A DNA stretch of 11,568 nt from Bacteroidota bacterium (GTDB taxonomy: Bacteria; Bacteroidota; Bacteroidia; UBA7662; CANHCV01). Position 1 is the first letter of the stretch; each line of letters begins with the position of its first letter. The stretch covers positions 1 to 11,568 of the forward strand of contig JAIYBD010000066.1 of assembly GCA_027488715.1 (NCBI GenBank). Reading direction: 5' to 3'. The notes under the pieces are model-generated. The model was not told the DNA's origin. It saw nothing but the letters and a program-made list of their open reading frames with translations, and did no database searches. Below, piece after piece: positions 1-7,323 of the stretch. The translations under genes and the position numbers were made by a program.

Positions 1-1844
1 CTTTTTGGCCGATATTGATCCCAAATGAATTTCAGCTTGGCATTTCCAGCCGTTTCTTTGAACTGAACCCGAATAGAAACCAACCTGCCTTTGGTGAAAT
101 TGAAGGGAATACTTCGGGTATGATAAGATACCTTTTCCCATTGGTCGATGACCAATTTTCCATCGATGTACAACCGAAAACCGTCGTTGCCTTCCAGACC
201 AATTTTTCCGACAAACGTAGTGTCCCACTGGAAATTTCCGCGGTATTCCACGGCGAAATGTTCTTTTCGAATGCGATCGTCGGGCCCCATGAAGGTGTAG
301 TGAAAATCGATTTTCTCTTCCCGACGAATAAATATTGGTTCACTTTCAAACGTTGGATCGTTGAAATACCGAGCTTCCCATCCCAATTGCCCTTCGTAAG
401 AGATCGCTTCTTTGGGAACTACGGAGAATTCTTCCAATTTTCGAAATGCACCTTGGGTATAGGAAATGCTGGTTTTGCTACCAAACTGTTTTTTCAGACC
501 TTCTAAAAAAGAAACCTTTTGAATTCCAGAACCAGAATAGCCTCCCGTTCTGCACTCAACTGCGTCGGCGCCAATCACGGCAATCGATTTGATTTGCTTG
601 GAAAGAGGAAGTGCGCCGCCTTCGTTTTTAAGCAATACCACCGACTGTTCGGCGGCTTCTCTCGCCAGTTTTTGATGTTCAACAACCGAAAAACCGCGGT
701 AGGCTAGATACGGATTTTCGAACAATCCCAATTCGAACTTCAATCGTAAAATTCGAGATACAGCAGAATCAATTACTTGGGGATTCATACTTCCATCCAA
801 AAAAGGCTTTTCAAATAGGGTATGATGCTGAATGTCGCCTTGATAAATGACATCGAGGCCATTCTCTACCGATTTTTTACCTGAAGTAGCGTAATCGGGT
901 GAGGTGTTATGAAGCACATTGGCGCCACCAACTGCTCCAGCGTCGGAAATGACAAAACCGTTGAATCCCCATTCTTTTCTTAACTTTTGCTGAAGCAATT
1001 CGGGGTTCATTCCACTGGCTTTCCCGTTCACCGAATTGTAGGCCGACATGATGGAGCGGGAACCGCCTTCCTGAATGCATGCCTTGAACGGAGGATAGTA
1101 GTAGTTATTCAATGTTCGCTCATCGAGATGAATGGGATAGCTATCGCGCCCGCCATCGCCTACATTCGCAATGAAGTGTTTGGGCGTGGTAATCAGATTC
1201 CGTTTTTCGAATGGTCGCACGAAGGCCACGCCCAAAATGCTGTTCAAGAAAGGGTCTTCTCCGTAGGTTTCTTCCACGCGTCCCCATCGAACGTCGTTTC
1301 CCAAATTAATTACCGGAGAGAGCACTTGATGGAATCCGTGTTGTTGGGTTTCCAACGCAATGGCATCGGCGATACGACCCATCAAGGGAGAATTGAAGGT
1401 GGCCGCTAGCGCAATCGATTGGGGAAACGAAGTCGAGATGTCGGCTTCGCAACCGTGTAAGCTTTCTCCAATGAAGAAGGTAGGAATACCCAATCGGGTT
1501 TTCTCGATGAAAAATCGCTGCACATCATTCACTTGTGCAACACTCATTTTTAATAGGGAATCGACTTGTTTTTGGGAGTACATTGGTATTCGCTGGTGAT
1601 CCCATGGTAAATTCCATTTGATTCCACAAACCCCCGATTGGAAAGCCAAAGTATCAAATTTCCCAAAAAAATAAACCGAAAACAACTGCCGAAACTTTTC
1701 TTCCGGCGTCATTCGACTCAATAAATCGGCAACTCGTTTGTCGGTCGGAAGGGTAGAGTTCTTGTAAGGCAACGTTGGAGTTTGGCTGAAAGCCGAAAAC
1801 ACTCCGCAAGCGCCTACAAGGAAGGCCCAAACGAGAAACTTCAT
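1..1844 (-). CDS. Glycoside hydrolase family 3 beta-glucosidase-like enzyme with PA14 domain (3' end cut by window)
   Basis: The minus-strand frame is open from the ATG at 1844 to the window edge and gives 614 residues without a stop; the C-terminus is missing. Residues 1-20 form a signal peptide with likely cleavage before Gln21, so the enzyme is exported to the periplasm or cell surface. A GH3 N-terminal barrel follows (about 30-380), with LLSRMTPEEK near 41, GRVEETYGEDP near 188, PKHF near 221, GGRD near 231 and the nucleophile motif GFVISDAGAV, making Asp301 the likely nucleophile; many relatives have SDW here. The C-terminal GH3 domain starts near 395 and is interrupted by a PA14 domain at about 485-610 (NDGFRLYIDG near 553). 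In PA14-containing GH3 enzymes the acid/base Glu lies just after the insert, so here it is probably outside the window. The family hydrolyses beta-glucosides or related oligosaccharides; the exact substrate cannot be read. The start lies one base after the epimerase stop (TAA-C-ATG), so translation is probably coupled. Confidence 0.93.
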   Translation of the reverse strand, partial: MKFLVWAFLVGACGVFSAFSQTPTLPYKNSTLPTDKRVADLLSRMTPEEKFRQLFSVYFFGKFDTLAFQSGVCGIKWNLPWDHQRIPMYSQKQVDSLLKMSVAQVNDVQRFFIEKTRLGIPTFFIGESLHGCEADISTSFPQSIALAATFNSPLMGRIADAIALETQQHGFHQVLSPVINLGNDVRWGRVEETYGEDPFLNSILGVAFVRPFEKRNLITTPKHFIANVGDGGRDSYPIHLDERTLNNYYYPPFKACIQEGGSRSIMSAYNSVNGKASGMNPELLQQKLRKEWGFNGFVISDAGAVGGANVLHNTSPDYATSGKKSVENGLDVIYQGDIQHHTLFEKPFLDGSMNPQVIDSAVSRILRLKFELGLFENPYLAYRGFSVVEHQKLAREAAEQSVVLLKNEGGALPLSKQIKSIAVIGADAVECRTGGYSGSGIQKVSFLEGLKKQFGSKTSISYTQGAFRKLEEFSVVPKEAISYEGQLGWEARYFNDPTFESEPIFIRREEKIDFHYTFMGPDDRIRKEHFAVEYRGNFQWDTTFVGKIGLEGNDGFRLYIDGKLVIDQWEKVSYHTRSIPFNFTKGRLVSIRVQFKETAGNAKLKFIWDQYRPK

Positions 1845-1845
1845 G

Positions 1846-2955
1846 TTAAACAATCACTTTTCGAATCACTTCCACGATTCGATCGGTGGCCATTCCGTCC
1901 CAAAGAGGCGGAACATTTCCTTGCTTGTAAGTGCCTTGAACAATGGAATCCATGTAGTGGCTAATGGCCTCAAATTCAAACGGAACCAAGGTGTTGGTCC
2001 CATGAATGATGGTGCTCGGCCGTTCGGTATTTTCTCTGATCGTTAAACAAGGAACCCCACAGTACGTTGATTCCTCCTGAATTCCACCGCTATCGGTAAG
2101 GATGAATGCGCAACCTTTGATCAAACGTTGGAACGAAAAATAATCGAGTGGGGGAGTGAAGATGATGTTTTCATTGTTGCGCACCCGATCACCCAAACCG
2201 AACTTTTCAATATTGTTGCGGGTGCGAGGATGAATGGGGAACACTACTTTCAGGCCCAAATGGTCGGTTGCTCTTTCGCACACCTGCAACAATTTCTCCA
2301 AATTGGGGGCATCGTCCACATTGGAAGGGCGGTGCATGGTCATCAATACGAAACCTTTTTCGGAAAGATGGAATCGCTCCATGGCATCCGAAGCTAAAAT
2401 TTGAGGTTCGAAGGCTACCAAGGTATCAATCATGGTGTTTCCTACGAAATGCATGGCTTTGGGATCTTTGCCTTCTGCGGTTAAATGGTCGATGCCACTT
2501 TGTTCGGTAATGAAGAAATGGTCACTCAAGGCATCGGCAACGAGGCGGTTGTGCTCTTCGGGCATGCCGCGGTCGAAGCTGCGAAGTCCCGACTCGAGGT
2601 GAGCAATGGTTACACCGGCTTTGTTGGCGGCAATGGCCGCCGCTAAAGTCGAGTTCACGTCACCTACCACAATGCACAAATCCGGACGCCATTCGGCCAT
2701 CACGCCTTGTAGCTCAATGATGATGCGTCCGATTTGTCGGGCGGGTTCACGGTCTTCAATATTCAAATGGTAATCGGGCTTCTTTAATTGCAATTGTCGG
2801 AAGAAAACATCGCTCATGTTTTCGTCGAAATGCTGCCCTGTGTGCAACAACCGGTATTCAAATTCACCGGGGTATTGGTTGAAAACTCGTTCGAATTGAG
2901 TGATTTTGATGAAGTTGGGGCGAGTGCCCACCACGATCAATATTTTCTTAGGCAT
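1846..2955 (-). CDS. wecB: UDP-N-acetylglucosamine 2-epimerase (non-hydrolysing)
   Basis: This 369-residue cytoplasmic enzyme should interconvert UDP-GlcNAc and UDP-ManNAc, a precursor for surface polysaccharide and glycan building blocks. It has normal length and the full set of family motifs: GTRPNFIK at 10-17, HTGQHFDENMSD at 38-49, GDVNSTLAAA at 98-107, HLESGLRS at 119-126, MPEEHNR at 131-137, MHRPSNVD at 207-214, LTDSGGIQEES at 286-296 and RENTERP at 307-313. Asp99, Glu121, Glu134 and His208 align by motif with residues known to matter for catalysis in this family. The ATG at 2955 overlaps the end of the permease gene by 8 bases, and the stop lies one base before the GH3 start, so this is an internal operon gene. 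Nearby genes show no obvious polysaccharide cluster (no glycosyltransferase or UDP-ManNAc dehydrogenase), so the final product is unclear. The symbol mnaA would fit equally well. Confidence 0.95.
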   Translation of the reverse strand: MPKKILIVVGTRPNFIKITQFERVFNQYPGEFEYRLLHTGQHFDENMSDVFFRQLQLKKPDYHLNIEDREPARQIGRIIIELQGVMAEWRPDLCIVVGDVNSTLAAAIAANKAGVTIAHLESGLRSFDRGMPEEHNRLVADALSDHFFITEQSGIDHLTAEGKDPKAMHFVGNTMIDTLVAFEPQILASDAMERFHLSEKGFVLMTMHRPSNVDDAPNLEKLLQVCERATDHLGLKVVFPIHPRTRNNIEKFGLGDRVRNNENIIFTPPLDYFSFQRLIKGCAFILTDSGGIQEESTYCGVPCLTIRENTERPSTIIHGTNTLVPFEFEAISHYMDSIVQGTYKQGNVPPLWDGMATDRIVEVIRKVIV

Positions 2956-4312
2956 CGGAATTCTTCGATTTGGAGTGAAAGAAATAATAAATGGGTAATC
3001 CTAGTAACATGATTCCTATTCCATACAAACTGTTTTCCGTTTGATTCACAATGATATTGATGGAAACCCATACGGCCAGAATGATGTAAAGAGCAGGAAG
3101 GAAAGGATATCCAACCGCTTTGTAGGGACGTTCCATTTCAGGTTTTTTCTTCCTCAAGATAAATAAACCACCTACGGTGAGGATGTAAAAAATCAAAACG
3201 ACAATGATGAGAAAATCGAGTAATTGATTGTATTGACCACTCAAACAAAGCAAGCCTGACCACAACATTTGAATGGTTAGTCCGTACTTGGGAACTCCAT
3301 CGGAAGTGAGGTTTGCCGCTTTCTTGAAGAACAATCCATCTTTGGCCATGGCCATGTAGGCACGTGGAGCCGTGAAAATGAGTCCGTTTAAACAACCAAA
3401 CGTGGAAAGCATAATCAATCCGGCCATCCAAAATTGTCCGCTGTCGCCCAAAAGTTTCTGCATGAAGGCCGTTCCAACCCGTTCTTGGGGCGCATTGGCA
3501 ATTTCGGTGATGGGCATTACGTACACGTACATGATGTTCACCAAGATGTAGATTAGTAAAACGCTTCCAGTGCCTAAGGCTAACGAAAGTGGTAAATTCC
3601 GTTTTGGATTATCGACTTCTCCAGCGGTGTAGGTGATGTTGTTCCAAGCATCGGCAGAGAAAAGAGAGCCGGTCATGGCCGCTCCGAAAACGCCTAGGGT
3701 TCCCCAGGTAAACACGTCGGGCCAAGCTGGAGAGAAATTTCCCCAATCGCCAATCCCGTTCATGCCGATGAACAAACCTGCCAGAACCACAATCACTAGG
3801 GCTAAAATTTTAGCTACCGTGAAAATATTTTGCACCAAGGCCGAATTTTTTACGCCTCGGTAATTCACCAAGGTGAGGGCAACAATGCTAGCAATAGCAA
3901 TCAGTTGTTGAAGACTAATTTCTTTGAATCCTAAGTCAAGGATGATGTTGGTGCTGCTGCAATCGTCCCAAAAAACGCCGAGGAACTTGGCGAAGGCCAT
4001 CCCTACGGCAGCAATCGTTCCGGTTTGAATCACCGAAAACAAGCTCCAACCGTATAAAAATGCTGTTCTTTTTCCGTAAGCCTCCCGCAAGTACACGTAT
4101 TGTCCGCCGGCTTGGGGGTACATGGCCGCCAATTCACCGTAACTCAAAGCCCCAAGCATGGTGATGATAGCGGTAAGAACCCATGCACCAATTAATAATC
4201 CGGGCGATTTTACCTGTTGGGCAATACCAGCCGAAACGATGAAAATACCCGAACCAATCATGGATCCCATGATGATGGTGGTACTATCAAATAAACTCAG
4301 TTTTTTACTCAT
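2948..4312 (-). CDS. APC-superfamily amino acid permease
   Basis: This is a 454-residue integral inner-membrane transporter of the amino acid-polyamine-organocation superfamily, with about 12 hydrophobic segments. The first helix carries the unwound substrate-binding motif GSMIGSGIF at 16-24, typical of the LAT/AdiC/SteT-like branch, and a conserved GGQYVYLREAYG block follows helix 2. A short basic and polar tail (HSKSKNSDA) ends the protein. Members move amino acids by exchange or cation symport; the specific substrate cannot be read. I chose the ATG at 4312 over an in-frame ATG ten codons upstream (4342) because 4312 forms an ATGA overlap with the pyrE stop and the next residues already reach the conserved N-terminus. 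The 3' end overlaps the epimerase start by 8 bases. It is thus the second gene of a tight pyrE-led operon. A link between its substrate and pyrimidine or amino-sugar synthesis is only a guess. Confidence 0.92.
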   Translation of the reverse strand: MSKKLSLFDSTTIIMGSMIGSGIFIVSAGIAQQVKSPGLLIGAWVLTAIITMLGALSYGELAAMYPQAGGQYVYLREAYGKRTAFLYGWSLFSVIQTGTIAAVGMAFAKFLGVFWDDCSSTNIILDLGFKEISLQQLIAIASIVALTLVNYRGVKNSALVQNIFTVAKILALVIVVLAGLFIGMNGIGDWGNFSPAWPDVFTWGTLGVFGAAMTGSLFSADAWNNITYTAGEVDNPKRNLPLSLALGTGSVLLIYILVNIMYVYVMPITEIANAPQERVGTAFMQKLLGDSGQFWMAGLIMLSTFGCLNGLIFTAPRAYMAMAKDGLFFKKAANLTSDGVPKYGLTIQMLWSGLLCLSGQYNQLLDFLIIVVLIFYILTVGGLFILRKKKPEMERPYKAVGYPFLPALYIILAVWVSINIIVNQTENSLYGIGIMLLGLPIYYFFHSKSKNSDA

Positions 4313-4950
4313 GGCTTCCAATTGGCGGGGTCGTTTCTCCACGTTCCCAACTTTTCTAATAAGTTCTCTTGGATGTATTCGCCTTGCATGGCCGCTTCCA
4401 ATAGGTGGTCGTAGTCGGAAAGCGAATAATAGGGGACTCCAATTTTTTCGAAAACCTCATCGGCTTTCACGAATCCGTAACTGAAGGTGGAAAGTGTCGC
4501 AAGGACTTCGGCTCCGGAAGCGATGATGGCTTCTACGGCTTTGGCCGAACTTCCTCCTGTGGAAATTAAATCTTCAATCACGACCACTTTCCAATTGGGA
4601 TCAATTTTTCCTTCAATCTGATTTCCCATGCCGTGATCTTTGGGTGCACTACGAACATAGGCAGCCGGCAACTCAAGGGCATCGGCCACCAAGCAAGCTT
4701 GGGGAATCCCCGCTGTGGCTACGCCAGCGATGCAATCCACATCAGGAAAATGGGTTTCAATGAATTTGACCAATTCCACCGTGATGGTTTTCCGAATATC
4801 GGGATACGAAAGAGTTAAACGATTGTCACAATAAATGGGAGATTTCCACCCACTTGCCCATGTAAAAGGATTTTCTGGTTGTAATTTTACCGCACCACAT
4901 TCGAGCAAAAGCCCGGCGATGTCGTGGGCAACTTCGGAATTTTGAATCAT
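4309..4950 (-). CDS. pyrE: Orotate phosphoribosyltransferase
   Basis: This 213-residue cytoplasmic enzyme joins orotate to PRPP to form orotidine 5'-monophosphate, the fifth step of de novo UMP synthesis. Visible signatures are FTWASGWKSPIYCDNR at 29-44 (substrate-proximal N-terminal region), GVATAGIPQA at 76-85, the flexible catalytic loop RSAPKDHGMGNQIEG at 100-114 and the PRPP-binding motif VVVIEDLISTGGSS at 122-135. Length is normal for bacterial PyrE. It heads the minus-strand operon; its TGA stop overlaps the permease ATG (ATGA). The divergent Nudix gene starts 18 bases away, so promoter elements for both genes must overlap coding sequence or share this tiny gap. A TAnnTTTG-like box lies 4 bases before the start (see the promoter entry). 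I see no attenuator-like hairpin in front of the gene. Confidence 0.96.
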   Translation of the reverse strand: MIQNSEVAHDIAGLLLECGAVKLQPENPFTWASGWKSPIYCDNRLTLSYPDIRKTITVELVKFIETHFPDVDCIAGVATAGIPQACLVADALELPAAYVRSAPKDHGMGNQIEGKIDPNWKVVVIEDLISTGGSSAKAVEAIIASGAEVLATLSTFSYGFVKADEVFEKIGVPYYSLSDYDHLLEAAMQGEYIQENLLEKLGTWRNDPANWKP

Positions 4951-4954
4951 AATG

Positions 4955-4962
4955 CGAACTTA
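4955..4962 (-). promoter_or_regulatory. Candidate -7 box for the pyrE operon
   Basis: Read on the minus strand this is TAAGTTCG, one mismatch from the Bacteroidota -7 consensus TAnnTTTG, ending 4 bases before the pyrE ATG. A weak -33 candidate (CTTTA, about 18 bases upstream) lies inside the Nudix coding start. If used, the transcript would begin at or within a few bases of the ATG. The call rests on consensus match and position only. Confidence 0.35.
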
Positions 4963-4968
4963 CTAAAA

Positions 4969-5583
4969 ATGAGGGAAATTAAAGTTTACTTGCAACACAC
5001 GTTGCTCTCAATTTATCCACCAATTACGTTGGAAATTCCAGCTGGGGTCGAAGTGTCCAATTTTAATCCTTCCAAATTCAAAAAGAAAATCGGGGAATGG
5101 ATGGCGAGAACAACCCGTTCTCAAGTGGTTGTGATCCATAACAATCCATCTGAAGTGCTCTTGGAATTGGAAAAATCGTTGTTGTTGATTCCCGCTGCCG
5201 GCGGATTGGTTGAAAATGGAAACGGCGCTTTGTTGTTGATGAAACGCCGTGGATTTTGGGATCTCCCCAAAGGTAAAATCGACGATGGGGAAACGCTCGA
5301 AGAAGCCGCCGTTCGAGAGGTTCAGGAAGAAACGGGCTTGCAGGCGGTTCAGTTGGGCCCCTTTATCATCACCACGTTTCATGCGTATTTTTTAAAAAAT
5401 CAAGCTTGCCTGAAACCCTCCCATTGGTATTGGATGAAGGTGGAAGGAGTTCCTGCCGTCCATCCTCAATGGGAAGAAGACATCACCGAAATCATTTGGA
5501 TTAATAAGGATGAAGTGGACGATTACCTTCCCATGTCACTTCCAACCATTCAAGATTTATTGCTTATTTGGAAGGAATCGTAA
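4969..5583 (+). CDS. Nudix hydrolase with a distinct N-terminal region
   Basis: This is a 204-residue soluble protein. The Nudix box is complete at 102-124: G102, E108, R116-E117 and E120-E121 followed by T-G-L fit GX5EX7REUXEEXGU, so a Mg-dependent pyrophosphohydrolase acting on a nucleoside diphosphate-X substrate is expected. The Nudix fold starts near residue 75 (IPAAGGLVENGNG, then KRRGFWDLPKGK). About 75 residues before it have no recognised motif; Bacteroidota have Nudix proteins of this architecture but the substrate is not known to me. I chose the ATG at 4969 because the earlier in-frame ATG at 4924 would run into the pyrE coding region and adds an unconvincing 15 residues. The gene is divergent from pyrE (18-base gap) and convergent with coaD (20-base overlap of the 3' ends). 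No clear promoter is visible; a 7 of 8 match to the -7 consensus (GAATTTTG, 4937-4944) is a weak candidate. Confidence 0.9.
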   Translation: MREIKVYLQHTLLSIYPPITLEIPAGVEVSNFNPSKFKKKIGEWMARTTRSQVVVIHNNPSEVLLELEKSLLLIPAAGGLVENGNGALLLMKRRGFWDLPKGKIDDGETLEEAAVREVQEETGLQAVQLGPFIITTFHAYFLKNQACLKPSHWYWMKVEGVPAVHPQWEEDITEIIWINKDEVDDYLPMSLPTIQDLLLIWKES

Positions 5584-6025
5584 ATTGAGGAGGAAGTAAA
5601 TCCGAACAATCCCGACCGTATTTCAATAAATCTCTAACCACACTGGAAGAAATATGACTCAAATGAGGTTGGGTCAGAAGGAAATACGTGTCGATGCCCG
5701 AAATTTGAAAATTCATTTGAGCAATGCTTTGCTCGTAGTTGAAATCGGTTCCATTGCGAAGTCCGCGTAACAAAAAATTTGCACCGATGCTCTTTGCAAA
5801 ATCTACCGTTAAACCGGAGTATTCGGCTACGGAAACCTTGGAGAAATTGGAAAAGACTTGATTTAACTGGCTTAATCGTTCTTCCTTAGAAAAATAGGTT
5901 TGTTTGGAAGAATTCGCGCCCAACGCCACAATCACTTCATCGAACAGCGCACAGGCGCGTTCTACCATGTCGTAATGTCCCCGAGTAATGGGATCAAACG
6001 TACCTGCAAAAACAACTTTCTTCAT
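5564..6025 (-). CDS. coaD: Phosphopantetheine adenylyltransferase
   Basis: This 153-residue cytoplasmic enzyme transfers AMP from ATP to 4'-phosphopantetheine to make dephospho-CoA, the penultimate step of coenzyme A synthesis. It shows the nucleotidyltransferase signature GTFDPITRGHYDMV at 8-21 with TRGH at 14-17, the RGLRNGTDFNYE block at 87-98, and the ISSSVVR motif at 125-131 that contacts ATP phosphates. Length is normal for bacterial CoaD. The ATG at 6025 forms an ATGA overlap with the rsmD stop, and the 3' end overlaps the convergent Nudix gene by 20 bases. There is no room for a separate terminator between the two stops, so each transcript must run antisense into the other or terminate within coding sequence. 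It is the last gene of the DUF3822-rsmD-coaD unit. Confidence 0.96.
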   Translation of the reverse strand: MKKVVFAGTFDPITRGHYDMVERACALFDEVIVALGANSSKQTYFSKEERLSQLNQVFSNFSKVSVAEYSGLTVDFAKSIGANFLLRGLRNGTDFNYEQSIAQMNFQISGIDTYFLLTQPHLSHISSSVVRDLLKYGRDCSDLLPPQFTIPSK

Positions 6026-6537
6026 TTCGTTTCAAAGATAGAGAAAACCGATTGTCCGTACACCCTTTCTTCCATCCAGTGGGGGTGATCCTCGAACGAT
6101 AACCCGCTGCGATGTTCTAGAATGATAAGAACTCCGGGGCGGGTGATTAAATCAGGAATTTCACGCATGCGAGGATGGTCGTAGGGCGGATCGGCAAAAA
6201 CGAAATTGGTTGATTCTGGCAATGCGGAAAAAAAAGAAAAGGCATCTTTCTGAACCACTTGTACCGGCAATTGTAGGTCTAGAGCCGCTTTCTTGATCCA
6301 TTGTACTCCGGCGGGATGCTTTTCAACGCAGGTTACCTTGGCCCCACGAGAAGCAAATTCCAATCCCATGTTTCCTGTTCCACTGAAAGCATCTACGGCT
6401 TGGAAATCTTCCCAATCGTACCGGGATTGAATCCAATTGCAAATCGCCTCCTTGGATAAATCGGTGGTGGGGCGAACGGGAAGCCCTTTGGGCGGTTGCA
6501 ATCGTCGGCCACCGGCGCTACCGCTGATGATTCTCAT
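6022..6537 (-). CDS. rsmD: 16S rRNA (guanine(966)-N(2))-methyltransferase RsmD
   Basis: This 171-residue SAM-dependent methyltransferase should methylate N2 of G966 of 16S rRNA on the small ribosomal subunit. The N-terminus MRIISGSAGGRRL and RPTTDLSKEAICNW (22-35) are typical of RsmD. The SAM-binding motif is DAFSGTGNMGLE at 49-60 and the catalytic DPPY sits at 116-119. Length is close to the family norm. The gene is joined to its neighbours by ATGA overlaps on both sides (DUF3822 upstream, coaD downstream), so the three are very probably translated from one mRNA. rsmD-coaD adjacency is widespread in bacteria, which supports both calls. Confidence 0.95.
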   Translation of the reverse strand: MRIISGSAGGRRLQPPKGLPVRPTTDLSKEAICNWIQSRYDWEDFQAVDAFSGTGNMGLEFASRGAKVTCVEKHPAGVQWIKKAALDLQLPVQVVQKDAFSFFSALPESTNFVFADPPYDHPRMREIPDLITRPGVLIILEHRSGLSFEDHPHWMEERVYGQSVFSIFETK

Positions 6538-7301
6538 GTGGTCATCACGTTTAGCGCCGCCAAGGATTGAACGGATGCATCCGGAAAAAAATGAGGAGCC
6601 TGCAATCGAAGTCCACCAAAGGGAAGAATTCTAAAAACGTAACGTTGAAGTAATTTCCATACCTCGGAATCTTCGGTAATTTCACCCAAAGCGTGAATCT
6701 GAACTTCTTGGTTATTGATTTTTAGCGACTGAAACACATTTAAAATGTGGTACAAAACATCCGTGCTTCCCTGAAAAGAAAAGGTGTTTGCCAATACCAA
6801 TTTCTGATTTTCACCTACCCAGATTTGAAAGGATTTATTTCTTAAAATAATCCAAACCAAAGGTTCCTTCTGCAACTGTAGATGTTGAAAGAATCCCTTC
6901 ATCCAAAAATAAGTCATGGGAATGACCTCTTCTCCCCTCAACGCCGAGGTTTCATGAATCACCGAAATTCCCTCTTCTGAAAAGGAATGAACTTTAGGAA
7001 AGGCATGATTCGAAAATCCAAGTTGTTGAGAAAGTTGATGAATATTGATTTCCGAAAGGAGTGAAAGGGGAGCCAAGGTAAAGTTGGTCGGCTCGGCGAT
7101 TTGAATGGCGTCTTCATTCCAACCCATCACTTGGGGGGTATGCTGTCGGTATTCCAATTCATCATCGAACATTTCCATCACATCGATTTCGTGCGAAATT
7201 CGATTCACCCATGCCAAACCGAACAGGTTTCCCCAGTGGATAAACCGGGCTTGATGTTCGGTAGCATTAACGATCACGTGTCTTGGGTTGAAAGATTGCA
7301 T
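6534..7301 (-). CDS. DUF3822 family protein
   Basis: This is a 255-residue protein with no signal peptide and no membrane segment, so probably cytoplasmic. The C-terminal half (about 140-240) fits the DUF3822 pattern: a strand-rich stretch VWIILRNKSFQIWVGENQ, then LVLANTFSFQG, a helix around DVLYHILNVFQSLKINNQE, and HALGEITEDSEVWKLLQRY. As I recall, this family is confined to Bacteroidota, commonly sits next to rsmD and is thought to have an actin/PilM-like fold; its molecular role is unknown. The N-terminal 100 residues are less typical. The ATG at 7301 lies 4 bases after a perfect TAnnTTTG box, which supports this start. The stop overlaps the rsmD start (ATGA). The conserved linkage could point to ribosome or envelope biology, but nothing in the sequence decides that. 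Confidence 0.78.
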   Translation of the reverse strand: MQSFNPRHVIVNATEHQARFIHWGNLFGLAWVNRISHEIDVMEMFDDELEYRQHTPQVMGWNEDAIQIAEPTNFTLAPLSLLSEINIHQLSQQLGFSNHAFPKVHSFSEEGISVIHETSALRGEEVIPMTYFWMKGFFQHLQLQKEPLVWIILRNKSFQIWVGENQKLVLANTFSFQGSTDVLYHILNVFQSLKINNQEVQIHALGEITEDSEVWKLLQRYVFRILPFGGLRLQAPHFFPDASVQSLAALNVMTT

Positions 7302-7319
7302 GCTTCAAAGTTACCTTTG
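7287..7319 (+). promoter_or_regulatory. Promoter of the thioesterase-carH-crtZ operon
   Basis: The -7 box TACCTTTG at 7312-7319 matches TAnnTTTG exactly, and GTTG at 7287-7290 stands 21 bases upstream as a -33 element (consensus TTTG, spacing within the usual range). The ATG at 7324 follows the -7 box by only 4 bases (CAAA), so the transcript is expected to be leaderless or to have a leader of a few bases. The -33 element lies inside the first codons of the divergent DUF3822 gene. Confidence 0.65.
7306..7313 (-). promoter_or_regulatory. -7 box for the DUF3822-rsmD-coaD operon
   Basis: On the minus strand this reads TAACTTTG, an exact match to TAnnTTTG, and ends 4 bases before the DUF3822 ATG. 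A partial -33 match (TTTC) lies 19 bases upstream, inside the divergent thioesterase gene. Transcription would begin at or next to the start codon. It shares the bases at 7312-7313 with the opposite promoter. Confidence 0.6.
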
Positions 7320-7323
7320 CAAA

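Noticed and set aside
32..349. Minus-strand open frame of 105 codons inside the GH3 region
   Set aside because: It is an out-of-frame shadow of the GH3 gene, whose own frame is open through this stretch and encodes a clear PA14 domain.
15..1599. Several plus-strand open frames opposite the GH3 gene
   Set aside because: They are antisense to a well-supported coding region, have no recognisable domains and no promoter or operon context.
4313..4342. Upstream start for the APC permease
   Set aside because: It adds ten polar residues not expected in the family, while the ATG at 4312 forms an ATGA overlap with the pyrE stop.
4924..4968. Upstream start for the Nudix protein
   Set aside because: It would overlap the pyrE start region on the other strand; the ATG at 4969 gives a sensible N-terminus.
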